From: Hemerocallis citrina
Lineage: Eukaryota; Streptophyta; Magnoliopsida; Asparagales; Asphodelaceae
NCBI GenBank assembly: GCA_017893485.1
Contig: CM030362.1
Location: 186,988,813-187,052,812 of the forward strand
Direction of reading: 5' to 3'
DNA length: 64,000 bases
A program made the position numbers and the translations under genes. Below are positions 55,991 through 64,000 of the stretch, in pieces. Numbering within the stretch: position 1 is the first letter of the stretch; each line of letters begins with the position of its first letter. The notes beneath the pieces are model-generated. The model was not told where the DNA came from. It searched no databases and was given only the letters and a program-made list of their open reading frames with translations.

Positions 55991-56985
55991 TATTAATTAT
56001 GATACTTTGCATAGACTAATTAACTTGAAGCATATACCAACATTCCAAATTAATTCCAAACATAAGTGTGAAACTTGTGTTGAGGCAAAACTAAAAAGAT
56101 CAACCTCTAAAAGTGGAGAAAGAAACACTGAACTTTTTGATTTAATACACAGTGATATATGTGATCTAAAAATGACACAAACAAGAGATGACAATAAGTA
56201 TTTTATTAGCTTTGTTGAAGATAACACAAAATATTGTTATGTGTATTTGGTTAAAAGCAATGACAAAGCTATAGAGAAATTTGTTCTCTATAAAAATGAA
56301 GTTGAGAATCAACTTAACAAAAAAACTAAGCCGCTAAGAAGTGACCGAGGTGGAGAGTATGAATCGTCATTTGCTGATTTGTGCTAAGCATGGGACTATA
56401 CATGAAACTATAGTGCCTTATTCTCTTCAGTCCAATGGTGTTGCATAGCGAAAGAATCGTACCTTGAAGGAAATGATGAATGCAATGCTAATAAGTTTTG
56501 GTTTGGCACCAAACTTGTGGAAAGAAGCTATTCTTTCAGCTAACTACCTTTTGAATAAGGTGCCCAAAAAAGAAAGAAGAGTAAACTCCATGTGAATTAT
56601 GGAAAGGAAGAAAGCCATCATACAATTACTTGCGAATGTGGGGATATCTTGACAGCACCTCCACCTAAGAGAGTGAAAATAGGACCCAAATGGTTGATTG
56701 CATTTTTATTGGCTAACACATAACAATAGTGCTTATCAGATCTTGGTGTACAAATCTGATATCTCTGATACATCAAAGAACACAATAATTGAGTCAAGAA
56801 ATGCATCGTTCTTTGAATATGTATTTCCATATAAGTCTAAGGAAGAACCGAGTTCTTCCAAATGAACACATGAGACTATCAGTGAGGATAGTGAAAACCA
56901 AGATGAAGAAGTTGAGGAGGAACTTAGACGTAGTAAAAGAACAAGAACGGAAAAATACTTTGGTGAAGATATATTGACTTTTATG
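55991..56985 (+). pseudogene. int: Integrase of plus-strand Copia
   Basis: HKCETCVEAKLKRSTSK gives the zinc ligands, FDLIHSDICDLK the first catalytic aspartate and LRSDRGGEYESSF the second. The third, in SNGVA*RKNR (about 56431-56454), is lost to a TAG in place of the glutamate codon. WKEAILSANYLLNKVP follows. Frameshifts near 56387 and 56590 break the frame. Confidence 0.87.
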
Positions 56986-57640
56986 TTTGAAGGTGAACCC
57001 CAAACTTTCAAAGAAGTAGTGAGCTCTAGTGATGGTCCTTTATGGGAAAAAGGCCATTAAGAGAGAAATTGATTCTATCTTGCAAAATCATACATGGGAA
57101 CTAGTGGATCTTCCACCAGGTAGTAAGCCTTTAGGTTCCAAGTGGATTTTCAAGAGGAAAATGAAAGCTGATGGATCAACTGATACAAACAAGGCAAGAC
57201 TTGTTATCAAAGGATATAGACAAAGAAAGGTCTGGATTACTTTGATACATATTATCCTATGACGAGAATGAATTTCATTAGGATGGTAATTGCAATAACA
57301 GCCTTGTGTAATCTTGAAGTACATCAAATGGATGTGAAAATAGCTTTTCTTCATGGAGATTTAGAAGAAGAAATCTACGTGGAACAAGTTGAGGGTTTTT
57401 CAGCTTCAGGACAAGAAAAGAAGTAGTATGTAAACTGGTGAAGTCATTATATGGCTTAAAACAGACATCAAAGCAATGACTTGAAAATTATGACAATGTC
57501 ATGATGACAAATGGTTTCAAAATCAATGAATGTGATAAATGCGTGTATGTCAAAGATATTGAAAGCGAATATGTCATAATATGCTTGTATGTAGATGACA
57601 TACTTGTTGTTGGAAATATGATAAGATGATTAAATCTACT
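56986..57640 (+). pseudogene. Reverse transcriptase of plus-strand Copia
   Basis: NHTWELVDLPPGSKPLGSKW and IFKRKMKADGSTDTNKARLV (57085-57200) start the domain. VHQMDVKIAFLHGDLEEEIY continues it in another frame (57320-57380), and [12 protein letters not shown] at 57583-57620 is the catalytic motif. At least three frameshifts occur. Confidence 0.87.
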
Positions 57641-58540
57641 AAAAACATGTTGAACTCAAGGTTCGACATGAAAGACATGAGACTAGATGATGTTATATTG
57701 GGAATTAAAATCTCAAGAACATCAGATGAGCTTGTTTTAAGCCAGTCATTTTATATAGACAACATTCTTGAAAGTTTCGATAAAGACAATTCTGGAATTG
57801 TCAGAACTCCAACAGACCTAACTTTACATTTATCTAAGAATAAAGGAGAGAGTATTTCTCAAATAGAATACTCTACAATCATAGGTAGTCTAACGTACTT
57901 AATGAGTTGTACAAGACCAGACATAGCCTATGCAGTTACTAAATTAAGCAGATGTACGAGAAATTGTGGAACCGAGCATTGTCAAGCGGTTACAAGAGTA
58001 CTGAAATACTTGCATTTTACTCGAAATTATGGGTTGCATTATACTAGATATCCGGCTGTACTTGAAGGATACAGTGATGCGAACTGAATATCTAGTGATA
58101 ATTCAAAATCCACTAGTGGTTGTGTATTTACACTAGGTGGTACAGTAGTTTTGTGGAAATCATCGAAACAAATAGTAATCGCTTAATCCATGATGGAATC
58201 TGAAGTTATCGCACTTGACAAATGTGGGGAAGAGGCTGAATGGTTACGTCACTTCCTTGAGGATATTCCAAGGTGGACAAAGTTCGTGCTTCCAATCTGC
58301 ATATATTCAGATAGTCAATTTACAATTTGTAGAGCATAGAGTAATATGTATAATGGTAAATTTAGATATAATCATCGAAGACATAATACCATTAGGTAAC
58401 TACTCTCTACTGAGGTTATCTCTGTAGACTATGTAAAGTCAAATGATAACATTGTGGAGCCGCTAACCAAATGGTTAAACAGAGAGTTAGTTGATAAATC
58501 ATCAAGGGGAATGAGACTAAAGTCCATGAAAGAATAAGCT
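57641..58540 (+). pseudogene. RT end and RNase H of plus-strand Copia
   Basis: [40 protein letters not shown] and [20 protein letters not shown] lead into SDAN*ISSDNSKSTSGCVF. MESEVIALDKCGEEAEWL, IYSDSQF and SNDNIVEPLTKWL complete the RNase H. Stops at 58085-58087 and near 58185 and frameshifts near 58215 and 58330 disable it. Confidence 0.88.
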
Positions 58541-59118
58541 GATACAATGGACACCTAACCTACTTGACTGGAGATCCCAAGATCTAGGTTCACATGGACA
58601 ACTAAATTGTAAAGACCATGTTGGATCACTGTGGAGATTTCTCCATGTCCATTCCTATGATGAAACAGTGATACCCGTAAGGTAAGATTTAAGTTAGGCT
58701 TCAAATGATTCTTATGCGTCAGAAATCTGAGCAGAGTAATGCAGGTTACTCTTAACCAGGAAATCACCTATGTGATAGGGAAGAATGGCCGCCTCCAAGG
58801 GAATAGTGTAGGGCAATATTCCTGTTAAACTCTTGCAGAACCAGACGTATGTCATGGCCAAAACAAAGATAACAATGAGAACTAAAATGCGTTTGGAAGA
58901 ATCCTATGTGAGATATGTCATCGTTTACACAAATGACAGAACAGTTTATGGACATCGCGTCTACTGTTTAGTTAGTAAAGTAAACATATTTTCATAAGGG
59001 AAGGTTCAGAGGGTAACACCTACCTATCCTGTGCAAGTTTCAACTGTTGAATTCTATCACCAAGTTTGTCGTATTAGTCTGTCGTGTCTGTGGTCGTCAA
59101 TTTCATTCATGTGGGGAA
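58541..59118 (+). other. 3' untranslated part of plus-strand Copia
   Basis: It is non-coding sequence between RNase H and the 3' LTR. It ends in the purine-rich ATGTGGGGAA (59109-59118) directly before the LTR, a plausible polypurine tract. No other structure stands out. Confidence 0.65.
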
Positions 59119-60142
59119 TGTTAGAAAATGAGTTTCTTAACACCATTTACGAACCAGTTTTGAATATTTTTTTGAGTAAGATCCTCTAAAAATTAGTGAG
59201 AGATCTTAATGGATTTGTGTTCTCCTTCAGATATAGATCAAAATCATATAATTACTTGCTCAAAATGGTTATCGGGTGAATGAGAAATTGTCTTTTAATG
59301 TGAGGCAGTTGATTTCTGAAAAATGAGTTGAGGGACTTTATTCCCATATCGGAGAAAACAAAGGAATTTTAAGTGTATATATATTAACCATTTTCTGGGC
59401 AATGTAATATAGCAAGCTAAGAGATTCTCTCTCGTGCGCGCATGTTTGGGGGGGTTGCAAATCTTGAACCAGATTACATGCAGCTTGTGTGCGTCCGTAC
59501 GTCCTGCATTCACGAATGCAGGACCGACGTGAACCCACCCTGTGCAGGGCCACTTTTTGCTACAGTTTTGATTTTCCGATATGTAACAATTGAAATAAAT
59601 GCATAAACGATTTTGTTTGCCGTTACAGTAGAACCATTCACTCACCTGTCTGACGTTACAGGGGTGCATTTTCATTCACTAACCTGTCTGCCGTTATAGC
59701 CTGAGTGCATTCATTCACCTAGTTTCCCTATGCCCCTATAAAAAGAGGCTCATTCTCCTCTCCTAAGACACACCAGAAACTTTTCTCTCTTCCTCTATGT
59801 TATGTTGTTTCATCCATTTTCCTATTTAATGATAGACACCAGACACTGCTTAGGTTCGTGAGTGTGACGTGGTGCCTTCGTCGACACTCTTCTGTCGTTA
59901 CATCCTGGGAGACAGACGCCTTTACAAATTCCAGCACCCGGACGAGGTGAATCTGTTTTAAGGAGATTGCGTGATACACAAGTCTCGACACAAATCAGTT
60001 TAGTTTTTTTTGGTAATTTATTTTGTCATTTCCTTGTTGCTTTTTAATTTGTTGATTTTCCTCTTCTTCACCTTTTCTGATTTTGTGTCTCTAAATCAAA
60101 CTTACTTTTTTTGCAAATAATTTTGTAACCAAATTTATAACA
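59119..60142 (+). repeat. 3' LTR of plus-strand Copia (1024 bp)
   Basis: It is the partner of 38627-39633. It has a TATA-like box (CCTATAAAAAG) near 59737 and a tandem-like GTCTGMCGTTAYAG repeat near 59648-59700. The LTRs differ by many substitutions and small indels, so this element is clearly older than the TRIM. Confidence 0.92.
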
Positions 60143-60147
60143 GAACA

Positions 60148-60720
60148 GCCCTCAAAGCCATTAGTATATGCCTTCAAATGAAGTCATACATACATGTGAT
60201 GCATTGTATATGCCTTCAAATGAAGTCATACATACATGTGATGCATGCTTATTACTATGCCACCAACCCCTGCCTTCATTCCCACCATAGTTCGAGTGTT
60301 TGTAGTCAAATAATCTCTACTACTACAATGGGAGAAGGCCTTTGTTCATAACCCAACCCGTGCAGTGCACATGCAGGTAAAATTTTTTCCCCCTTTTCAT
60401 TACCCCCAAATTTCCTCCACGTGCACAGCACGGGTATAATACTAGTTCAACTAATTTGAATGGTTTTACATTACCATTTAGCCAACAATTAATGAGTTCA
60501 TACAAGTCTGTAAGTGTTCATACTTCCACTGTCAAACTATGCACATATCTTATATTAAATGAGCTGTTTTAACTGTCAAAAGAAGTGGTTGTCTCAGCAG
60601 CAGCGTCTCCATTTGTTCACACCAAAAATTCAGGTGAACAAGTGTGACCATGTGTGACCATGAACCAATGTATAAACATTGCAGGCAGGATGCCGCCTTA
60701 GCTGTATTCGTAGTCACTTC
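60148..60720 (-). repeat. 5' LTR of minus-strand Copia, outer part
   Basis: It continues the LTR from 38626 and aligns with 29121-29586. Relative to that copy it holds a 42-bp tandem duplication (60165-60248, unit starting TATATGCCTTCAAATG) and a Helitron (60314-60445). Its last bases (CTTC|TAACA) are split by the PIF/Harbinger element. Confidence 0.85.
60314..60445 (+). mobile_element. Miniature non-autonomous Helitron (132 bp)
   Basis: It begins TCTCTACTAC after an A and ends GGGTATAATACTAG before a T, the standard Helitron ends (5' TC, 3' CTRR, insertion between A and T). A short hairpin (CGTGC-ACA-GCACG) lies about 10 bases before the 3' end, as expected. The other LTR of the host Copia (29240-29262) shows the site without insertion, aligning base for base once 60314-60445 is removed. 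Confidence 0.9.
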
Positions 60721-60874
60721 TAAGAGCATCCACTATCGTTTGCTATATACCCAATAAATGAATATTTTAACATTTTTTCAGCCACTATCGTTCGCTAAAA
60801 ACCTACTTTTTAGAAAAGTAGTGAACATTATGCTGCTAAATATAGCAACAAAATATAGCAATCTCCATATATAG

Positions 60875-61145
60875 GAGACGGAAGATCTTGTTCCGTCTGT
60901 CATTTTTTTGAATGTTAAAAGAGGTCGGACGGAAGATCTTCTTCCATCCGAACTCTTTTATTGCAGAAATGTAGAGGGACGAAATAAGATATTTTGTCCT
61001 TTACTTTAATTATTTAATTAATTAATAAAAGAAAAGAGACGGAAGAAGAAATTAAAAGTTGAGAGATAGAAGATCTTCCGTCTCTCATATTTTATTATTA
61101 AAAAAAATTAAAAGTTGAGAGACAGAATATCTTCTTCCGTCATCT
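60875..61145. repeat. Subterminal palindromes of PIF/Harbinger element, left cluster
   Basis: About five copies of GACGGAAGATCTTNTTCCGTC or half-copies occur near 60882, 60928, 61040, 61068 and 61120. Each is itself an inverted repeat. Subterminal repeats of this kind may bind transposase, but that is inferred. Confidence 0.7.
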
Positions 61146-61329
61146 TCTTTTATTACTTGGAAAATAATAAAAGACGAGCTCATCTATTCATTAATTTTTT
61201 TTAATGTTTTCCAAATGACATAAATGCCCTTGCCCTTCTCAATCCATCATCTTCCGCGTTGCGATTTTGACTCCCTCCAACGGCTACAATTTTTTAAAAT
61301 TATTTTTCCAACGGCTACAAATTTATTTA

Positions 61330-61333
<4 letters not shown>

Positions 61334-61377
<44 letters not shown>
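61334..61377. repeat. (AT)n microsatellite, about 22 units
   Basis: Uninterrupted AT repeat just before a pyrimidine-rich leader and the ORF1-type gene. It may contribute to that gene's promoter. Confidence 0.95.
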
Positions 61378-61379
<2 letters not shown>

Positions 61380-61496
61380 TCTACTCCGCATTCAACTTCT
61401 CTGTCTTCTCTGTCTCTTTTTATCTATCTTGTCTTCTGTTCTTTCTTTGTATCTAATTTACCTTCTTTTCTCAATAAGGTTGTAAGATTTAAACGA

Positions 61497-62502
61497 TGGC
61501 AAATCGTGGTAACAGAGGCAGGGCATACACATCTGTTGAAGATGTTATTCTTTCTTAAAGTTGGGTAACTATTACTCAAGATCCATTAGTTGGTAACGAT
61601 CAATCCAAAACACAGTTTTGGGATTGATTACTTGCCTCATTTGTATCTCTACTAGGCACTCCGACCGATCGAACGGCTAGCTCTCTTTCTAGTTGTTTTT
61701 GTGCAATTTCAAAATCTGTTGCATTGTTTATGGCGAAATTGGGTAGTGTCACAAATAGAGCCGCAAGTGGAACAACTAAGCCCGATAAGGTATATATAAT
61801 TTAGGATATTGAATTGAAAGTTAATATTTATAACAATTTAAAACTCGTGATTTGGTAAATTTTATTTTTTAGTTACATGAAGCAAGAATGGAATACACGC
61901 AATCTTCCAGGAAAGCATTCAAATTTGATGAATGTTATGAGTTGCTTAAAGATCAGCCGAAATTTTCGCTGCGTACAACCCATGTATTCGACCCAGGACC
62001 AAACTCTCAATCAGGCGAAGCCGGTAGCACATTACGTTTGCCATCTATGCAAGACAAGAATACCGATATATCGACTGACATGGATTAGCCTACACCCCTC
62101 TTCCGACCACCCGGCCGAAAAGCAGAGAAGAAAAAAGGGAAACAGTTGGCCGAATTTTTTGAAGTGGCGGATATGGTTGAAGAGACCAAAACTTTCAACT
62201 CTTTCTATAAGTAGGCTCAAGATCGGAGGATCATAGTAACGAAAAAAAAGTTTGCAATTAAAGAAAAAGATCACGATTTGAAAATACGAATGGAGAAAGA
62301 TCCCATCATGAGTATGGACCTCAGCAGCTTACCCGAGCATCAGCGTAATTATTTCATGCGCAGAAAGCATGAAATCATGCAAAGAGGAGGTTACATGTGT
62401 TATTTTATACGAATGTTGTTTTTATATGTTTTGCAATATCATTTGTATCTTGCTTATTATCAATTCTGTATTTGCATTGTGTTCCAATATATATATATAT
62501 GA
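61497..62502 (+). pseudogene. PIF/Harbinger ORF1-type protein (Myb/SANT-like, NAM-associated C-terminus)
   Basis: Exon 1 starts MANRGNRGRAYTSVEDVILS at 61497 and contains TITQDPLVGNDQSKTQFWD, the SANT-like fold seen in plant proteins often misnamed glutathione S-transferase T3-like. An 83-bp intron (61790-61872, GTATAT...TTTTAG) joins DK to LHEARMEY in frame. Exon 2 has FKFDECYELLKDQPKF, RPPGRKAEKKKGK and MSMDLSSLPEHQRNYFMRRK, the NAM-associated C-terminal pattern. Stops (61555-61557 TAA; near 61625 TGA in FWD*LL, likely CGA to TGA; 62086-62088; 62212-62214) and frameshifts disable it. ORF1 normally binds DNA together with the transposase. Confidence 0.8.
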
Positions 62503-62683
62503 ATATCTTTCTATTTCAGCTTAAAATATTAAAGAGTGTCAACATTGCAGTTTACTAGTAGATCCATACATTAATATTGTTTCTAAACTGAACATTAAGG
62601 CTGATTCTAAATTGAACATTATAATACATATTTTTCTTACTTTGCTATTCTAATGTTAACATAAAACGTTACAAATAATTTTC

Positions 62684-62935
62684 CTACAAGTCATTTCCAT
62701 ATTCGTTCCAAATGTGCTCGACCAAATCTTGTCGCAATGCATGATGTTTTTGTCTATCATGTAGTTCGACATTGCGGGCTAACCTTATTGCACTTGCTGA
62801 ACCTGCAGTTCTGTTAGATACGCTGAAGCTAGAGTTTGCATATTGGTCGTAGGCATAATCATGAAGTCTGTCCTGTCGTTCATCCTCAACTATCATATTG
62901 TGTAAAAAATTGGCCCTCGGACAGAAGAACATCTT
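62684..62935 (-). pseudogene. PIF/Harbinger transposase, C-terminal fragment
   Basis: On the minus strand ANFLHNMIVEDERQDRLHDY and HHALRQDLVEHIWNEYGNDL match the conserved end of plant Harbinger transposases (I-L-HNMIVEDER and LVEHIW). Only about 75 residues remain. The catalytic DDE core is gone, replaced at its upstream side by the subterminal palindromes, so the element is an internal-deletion derivative. Confidence 0.85.
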
Positions 62936-63210
62936 CGGTCTGGGCTCATAATGTTTTTTTTGCCTGGCCGGAAGATCTTCTTCCGTCTGAGGCCATTTTT
63001 TTTGTCTCCAAGGGAGGATCATCTTTCGTCTAGACTCAAAAAAAAATTTTAAAAAAAATATTTGTGGTAGACGGTATATCATCTTCCGTCTGCAATTTTA
63101 TTAATTAAAAAAAAAATTCATCCAAATGGAAGATGATCTTTCGTCTCACATATTTATAATAATAAAAAAACCAAAATTGTTGTGAGACGGAGGATGTTCT
63201 TCCATCTGAT
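62930..63210. repeat. Subterminal palindromes of PIF/Harbinger element, right cluster
   Basis: About six copies of GACGGAAGATC-type sequence or its variants lie near 62930, 62970, 63012, 63068, 63127 and 63186. They mirror the left cluster. Confidence 0.7.
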
Positions 63211-63279
63211 TATTTTGTTATTTTCTAAAGCCAAATTTAGCCCCAAACAATATTTTAGGAGCGATGATAGTGAATGCTC

Positions 63280-63284
63280 TAACA
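63280..63284 (-). repeat. Outer tip of the minus-strand Copia LTR
   Basis: TAACA after the PIF/Harbinger element completes the LTR terminus. The following bases GGACG (63285-63289) would be its target duplication, but the left partner is lost. Confidence 0.65.
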
Positions 63285-63348
63285 GGACGATAGTGGATGC
63301 CCTACAGTTTATAAAAGATTTTGTAATGCTAACAAATACAAATAGGAG

Positions 63349-63795
63349 TAGCATTGGTATAAATACCTGAAACCCGGATCCGACCCGGACCCGAAATTGG
63401 ACCGGAACCGACCCGGCCTATTCGGGTCCGGGTCCTAAAATGGGACCCGTTGCACTTTCGGGTCCGGGTTTGGGTTCGCTCAAAAGAGACTCGACCCGAA
63501 CCCGGACCCGGACCCGTTTTAAAAAACCCAAAAACCAATATAAAAATATTCTATCCTCATCCCTCTTCTCCTTCCTCTTCAATTGTAAATCTTCCTCTTC
63601 CAAACTCAAAACACATGCCTTTTTCTTCTCTCCTATATTCTAAATCCTCTACCCGTCGAGTTCGCTTGCTGCTCATACTCCCGCTCCTACCCGAATGGGT
63701 AGGAATATTTTAATAGGATCCGGGTTCGGGTCAAATTTTTGGACCCGTAAGGGACCAGGTAGTGAAGGACCCGAACCGATCAGATACAAATGCTA
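63349..63795. mobile_element. hAT-type MITE (447 bp)
   Basis: The 8-bp flanks AATAGGAG (63341-63348) and TATAGGAG (63796-63803) are a target duplication with one mismatch. The ends TAGCATTGGTAT and, reversed, TAGCATTTGTAT form the inverted repeat. Dense GACCCG and GGGTCC motifs near both ends and an AT- and CT-rich core match the element at 31733-32325. It has no transposase. Short open frames across the GACCCG repeats are artefacts of composition. Confidence 0.88.
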
Positions 63796-63803
63796 TATAG
63801 GAG

Positions 63804-64000
63804 TATATGAGATCGAATTGTCGTTCTAGTGTCTTACACCAATTTAATAGAACATACTTCAGAAATATGGGTCATACACCAATAAAATTTATTAACAATC
63901 TTAAAATTAATCAGTACACCATCTATATAATAAAACACAAAGAAAGCTATCAAGTGGCTCTCCTTCAATTCCCTAAAAATCAAAGACCCAGATCTAACCT
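63804..64000. other. Flanking sequence without recognisable feature
   Basis: About 200 bp of AT-rich DNA to the window end; I see nothing assignable. Confidence 0.5.

Larger units (their letters stand above)
38627..60142 (+). mobile_element. Plus-strand Ty1/Copia element containing a Gypsy insertion
   Basis: LTRs 38627-39633 and 59119-60142 begin TGTTAGAAAATG and end (A/G)TAACA. The flanking bases GGACA (38622-38626) and GAACA (60143-60147) are a target duplication with one mismatch. Joining the flanks restores the LTR of the minus-strand Copia, as the copy at 29115-29590 confirms. Gag, protease, integrase, RT and RNase H are in Copia order but decayed. Without the 14.8-kb Gypsy the element is about 6.7 kb. 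Confidence 0.93.
60724..63279. mobile_element. PIF/Harbinger DNA transposon derivative (2.56 kb)
   Basis: It is flanked by TAA on both sides (60721-60723, 63280-63282), the 3-bp duplication type of this superfamily. Inverted ends GAGCATCCACTATCGT and GAGCATTCACTATCAT match at 14 of 16 positions. It carries both expected genes as remnants: an ORF1-type protein (61497-62502, plus) and the transposase C-terminus (62684-62935, minus), in convergent orientation. Subterminal regions are filled with GACGGAAGATC palindromes. Removing it restores the CTTCTAACA end of the host LTR. Confidence 0.88.
29115..63284 (-). mobile_element. Minus-strand Ty1/Copia element split by nested insertions
   Basis: Pol and gag pieces run right to left from 38185 to about 29600. 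Left LTR remnant: 29115-29590. The right LTR survives in pieces 38238-38626, 60148-60720 and 63280-63284, which rejoin once a plus-strand Copia, a Helitron and a PIF/Harbinger element are removed. The outer LTR ends read TGTTAG on the minus strand and the inner end CTAACA. The LTR at the left has lost its outer part, so no target duplication can be shown. It also carries a hAT MITE and a LINE with a TRIM inside. Gag begins MSTTKFNVEKFEG, which fits the Tork/Tnt1-type Copia group. Confidence 0.82.

Noticed and set aside
63329..63713. Arginine- and proline-rich frames on both strands near the right end
   Set aside because: They come from the GACCCG repeats of the hAT MITE.

Overview
The window looks like a heterochromatic, transposon-packed stretch of an angiosperm nuclear genome, probably a eudicot. 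It holds plant LTR retrotransposon lineages (Tat-like and Tekay-like Gypsy; SIRE-like and other Copia), a plant LINE, a TRIM, hAT and PIF/Harbinger DNA elements and a tiny Helitron. I found no host gene, rRNA, tRNA or CRISPR array that I can support. Lineage names rest on domain order, motifs, LTR structure and primer-binding sites, not on database searches.

Layout. (1) 1-1250: 5' LTR and leader of a truncated Tat-like Gypsy on the minus strand. (2) 1480-12410: a complete Tat/Retand-like Gypsy on the minus strand, with LTRs 1480-2210 and 11675-12410 and the target duplication AAAAG. Its gag-pro-RT-RNaseH-archaeal-type RNaseH-integrase is one reading frame broken only by stop codons. Between integrase and 3' LTR lie a 17-copy 89-bp minisatellite and an intron-containing coiled-coil gene on the opposite strand. 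(3) 12411-17472: AT-rich sequence with promoter-like and minisatellite stretches but no recognisable gene. (4) 17473-27361: a SIRE-like Copia on the plus strand with 1.45-kb LTRs, decayed gag-pol and an intact extra ORF after pol. A second truncated internal region follows the right LTR (27362-28714). (5) 29115-63284: a minus-strand Copia stretched to 34 kb by nested insertions, followed by a hAT MITE at 63349-63795.

Nesting in part 5. The minus-strand Copia carries a hAT MITE in its integrase (31733-32325). Its gag carries a LINE (33947 to about 37930), and that LINE carries a TRIM (36182-36972). Its 5' LTR is split by a plus-strand Copia (38627-60142), a 132-bp Helitron (60314-60445) and a PIF/Harbinger derivative (60724-63279). 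The plus-strand Copia is cut inside its gag zinc knuckle by a 14.8-kb Tekay-like chromovirus (40603-55415). One LTR of that chromovirus holds a 2.9-kb solo LTR of a related family (51528-54441). Most boundaries are fixed by target duplications or by comparison with the paired LTR.

The most unusual signals are: the spliced antisense gene behind a minisatellite in the Tat element; a row of five short stem-loops with similar loops in both SIRE LTRs; and a 10-bp palindrome, CAGTCGACTG, found often in pairs in three unrelated retroelement families. Many of the disabling stops fit C-to-T change at CAA, CAG or CGA codons, as expected for cytosine-methylated DNA.
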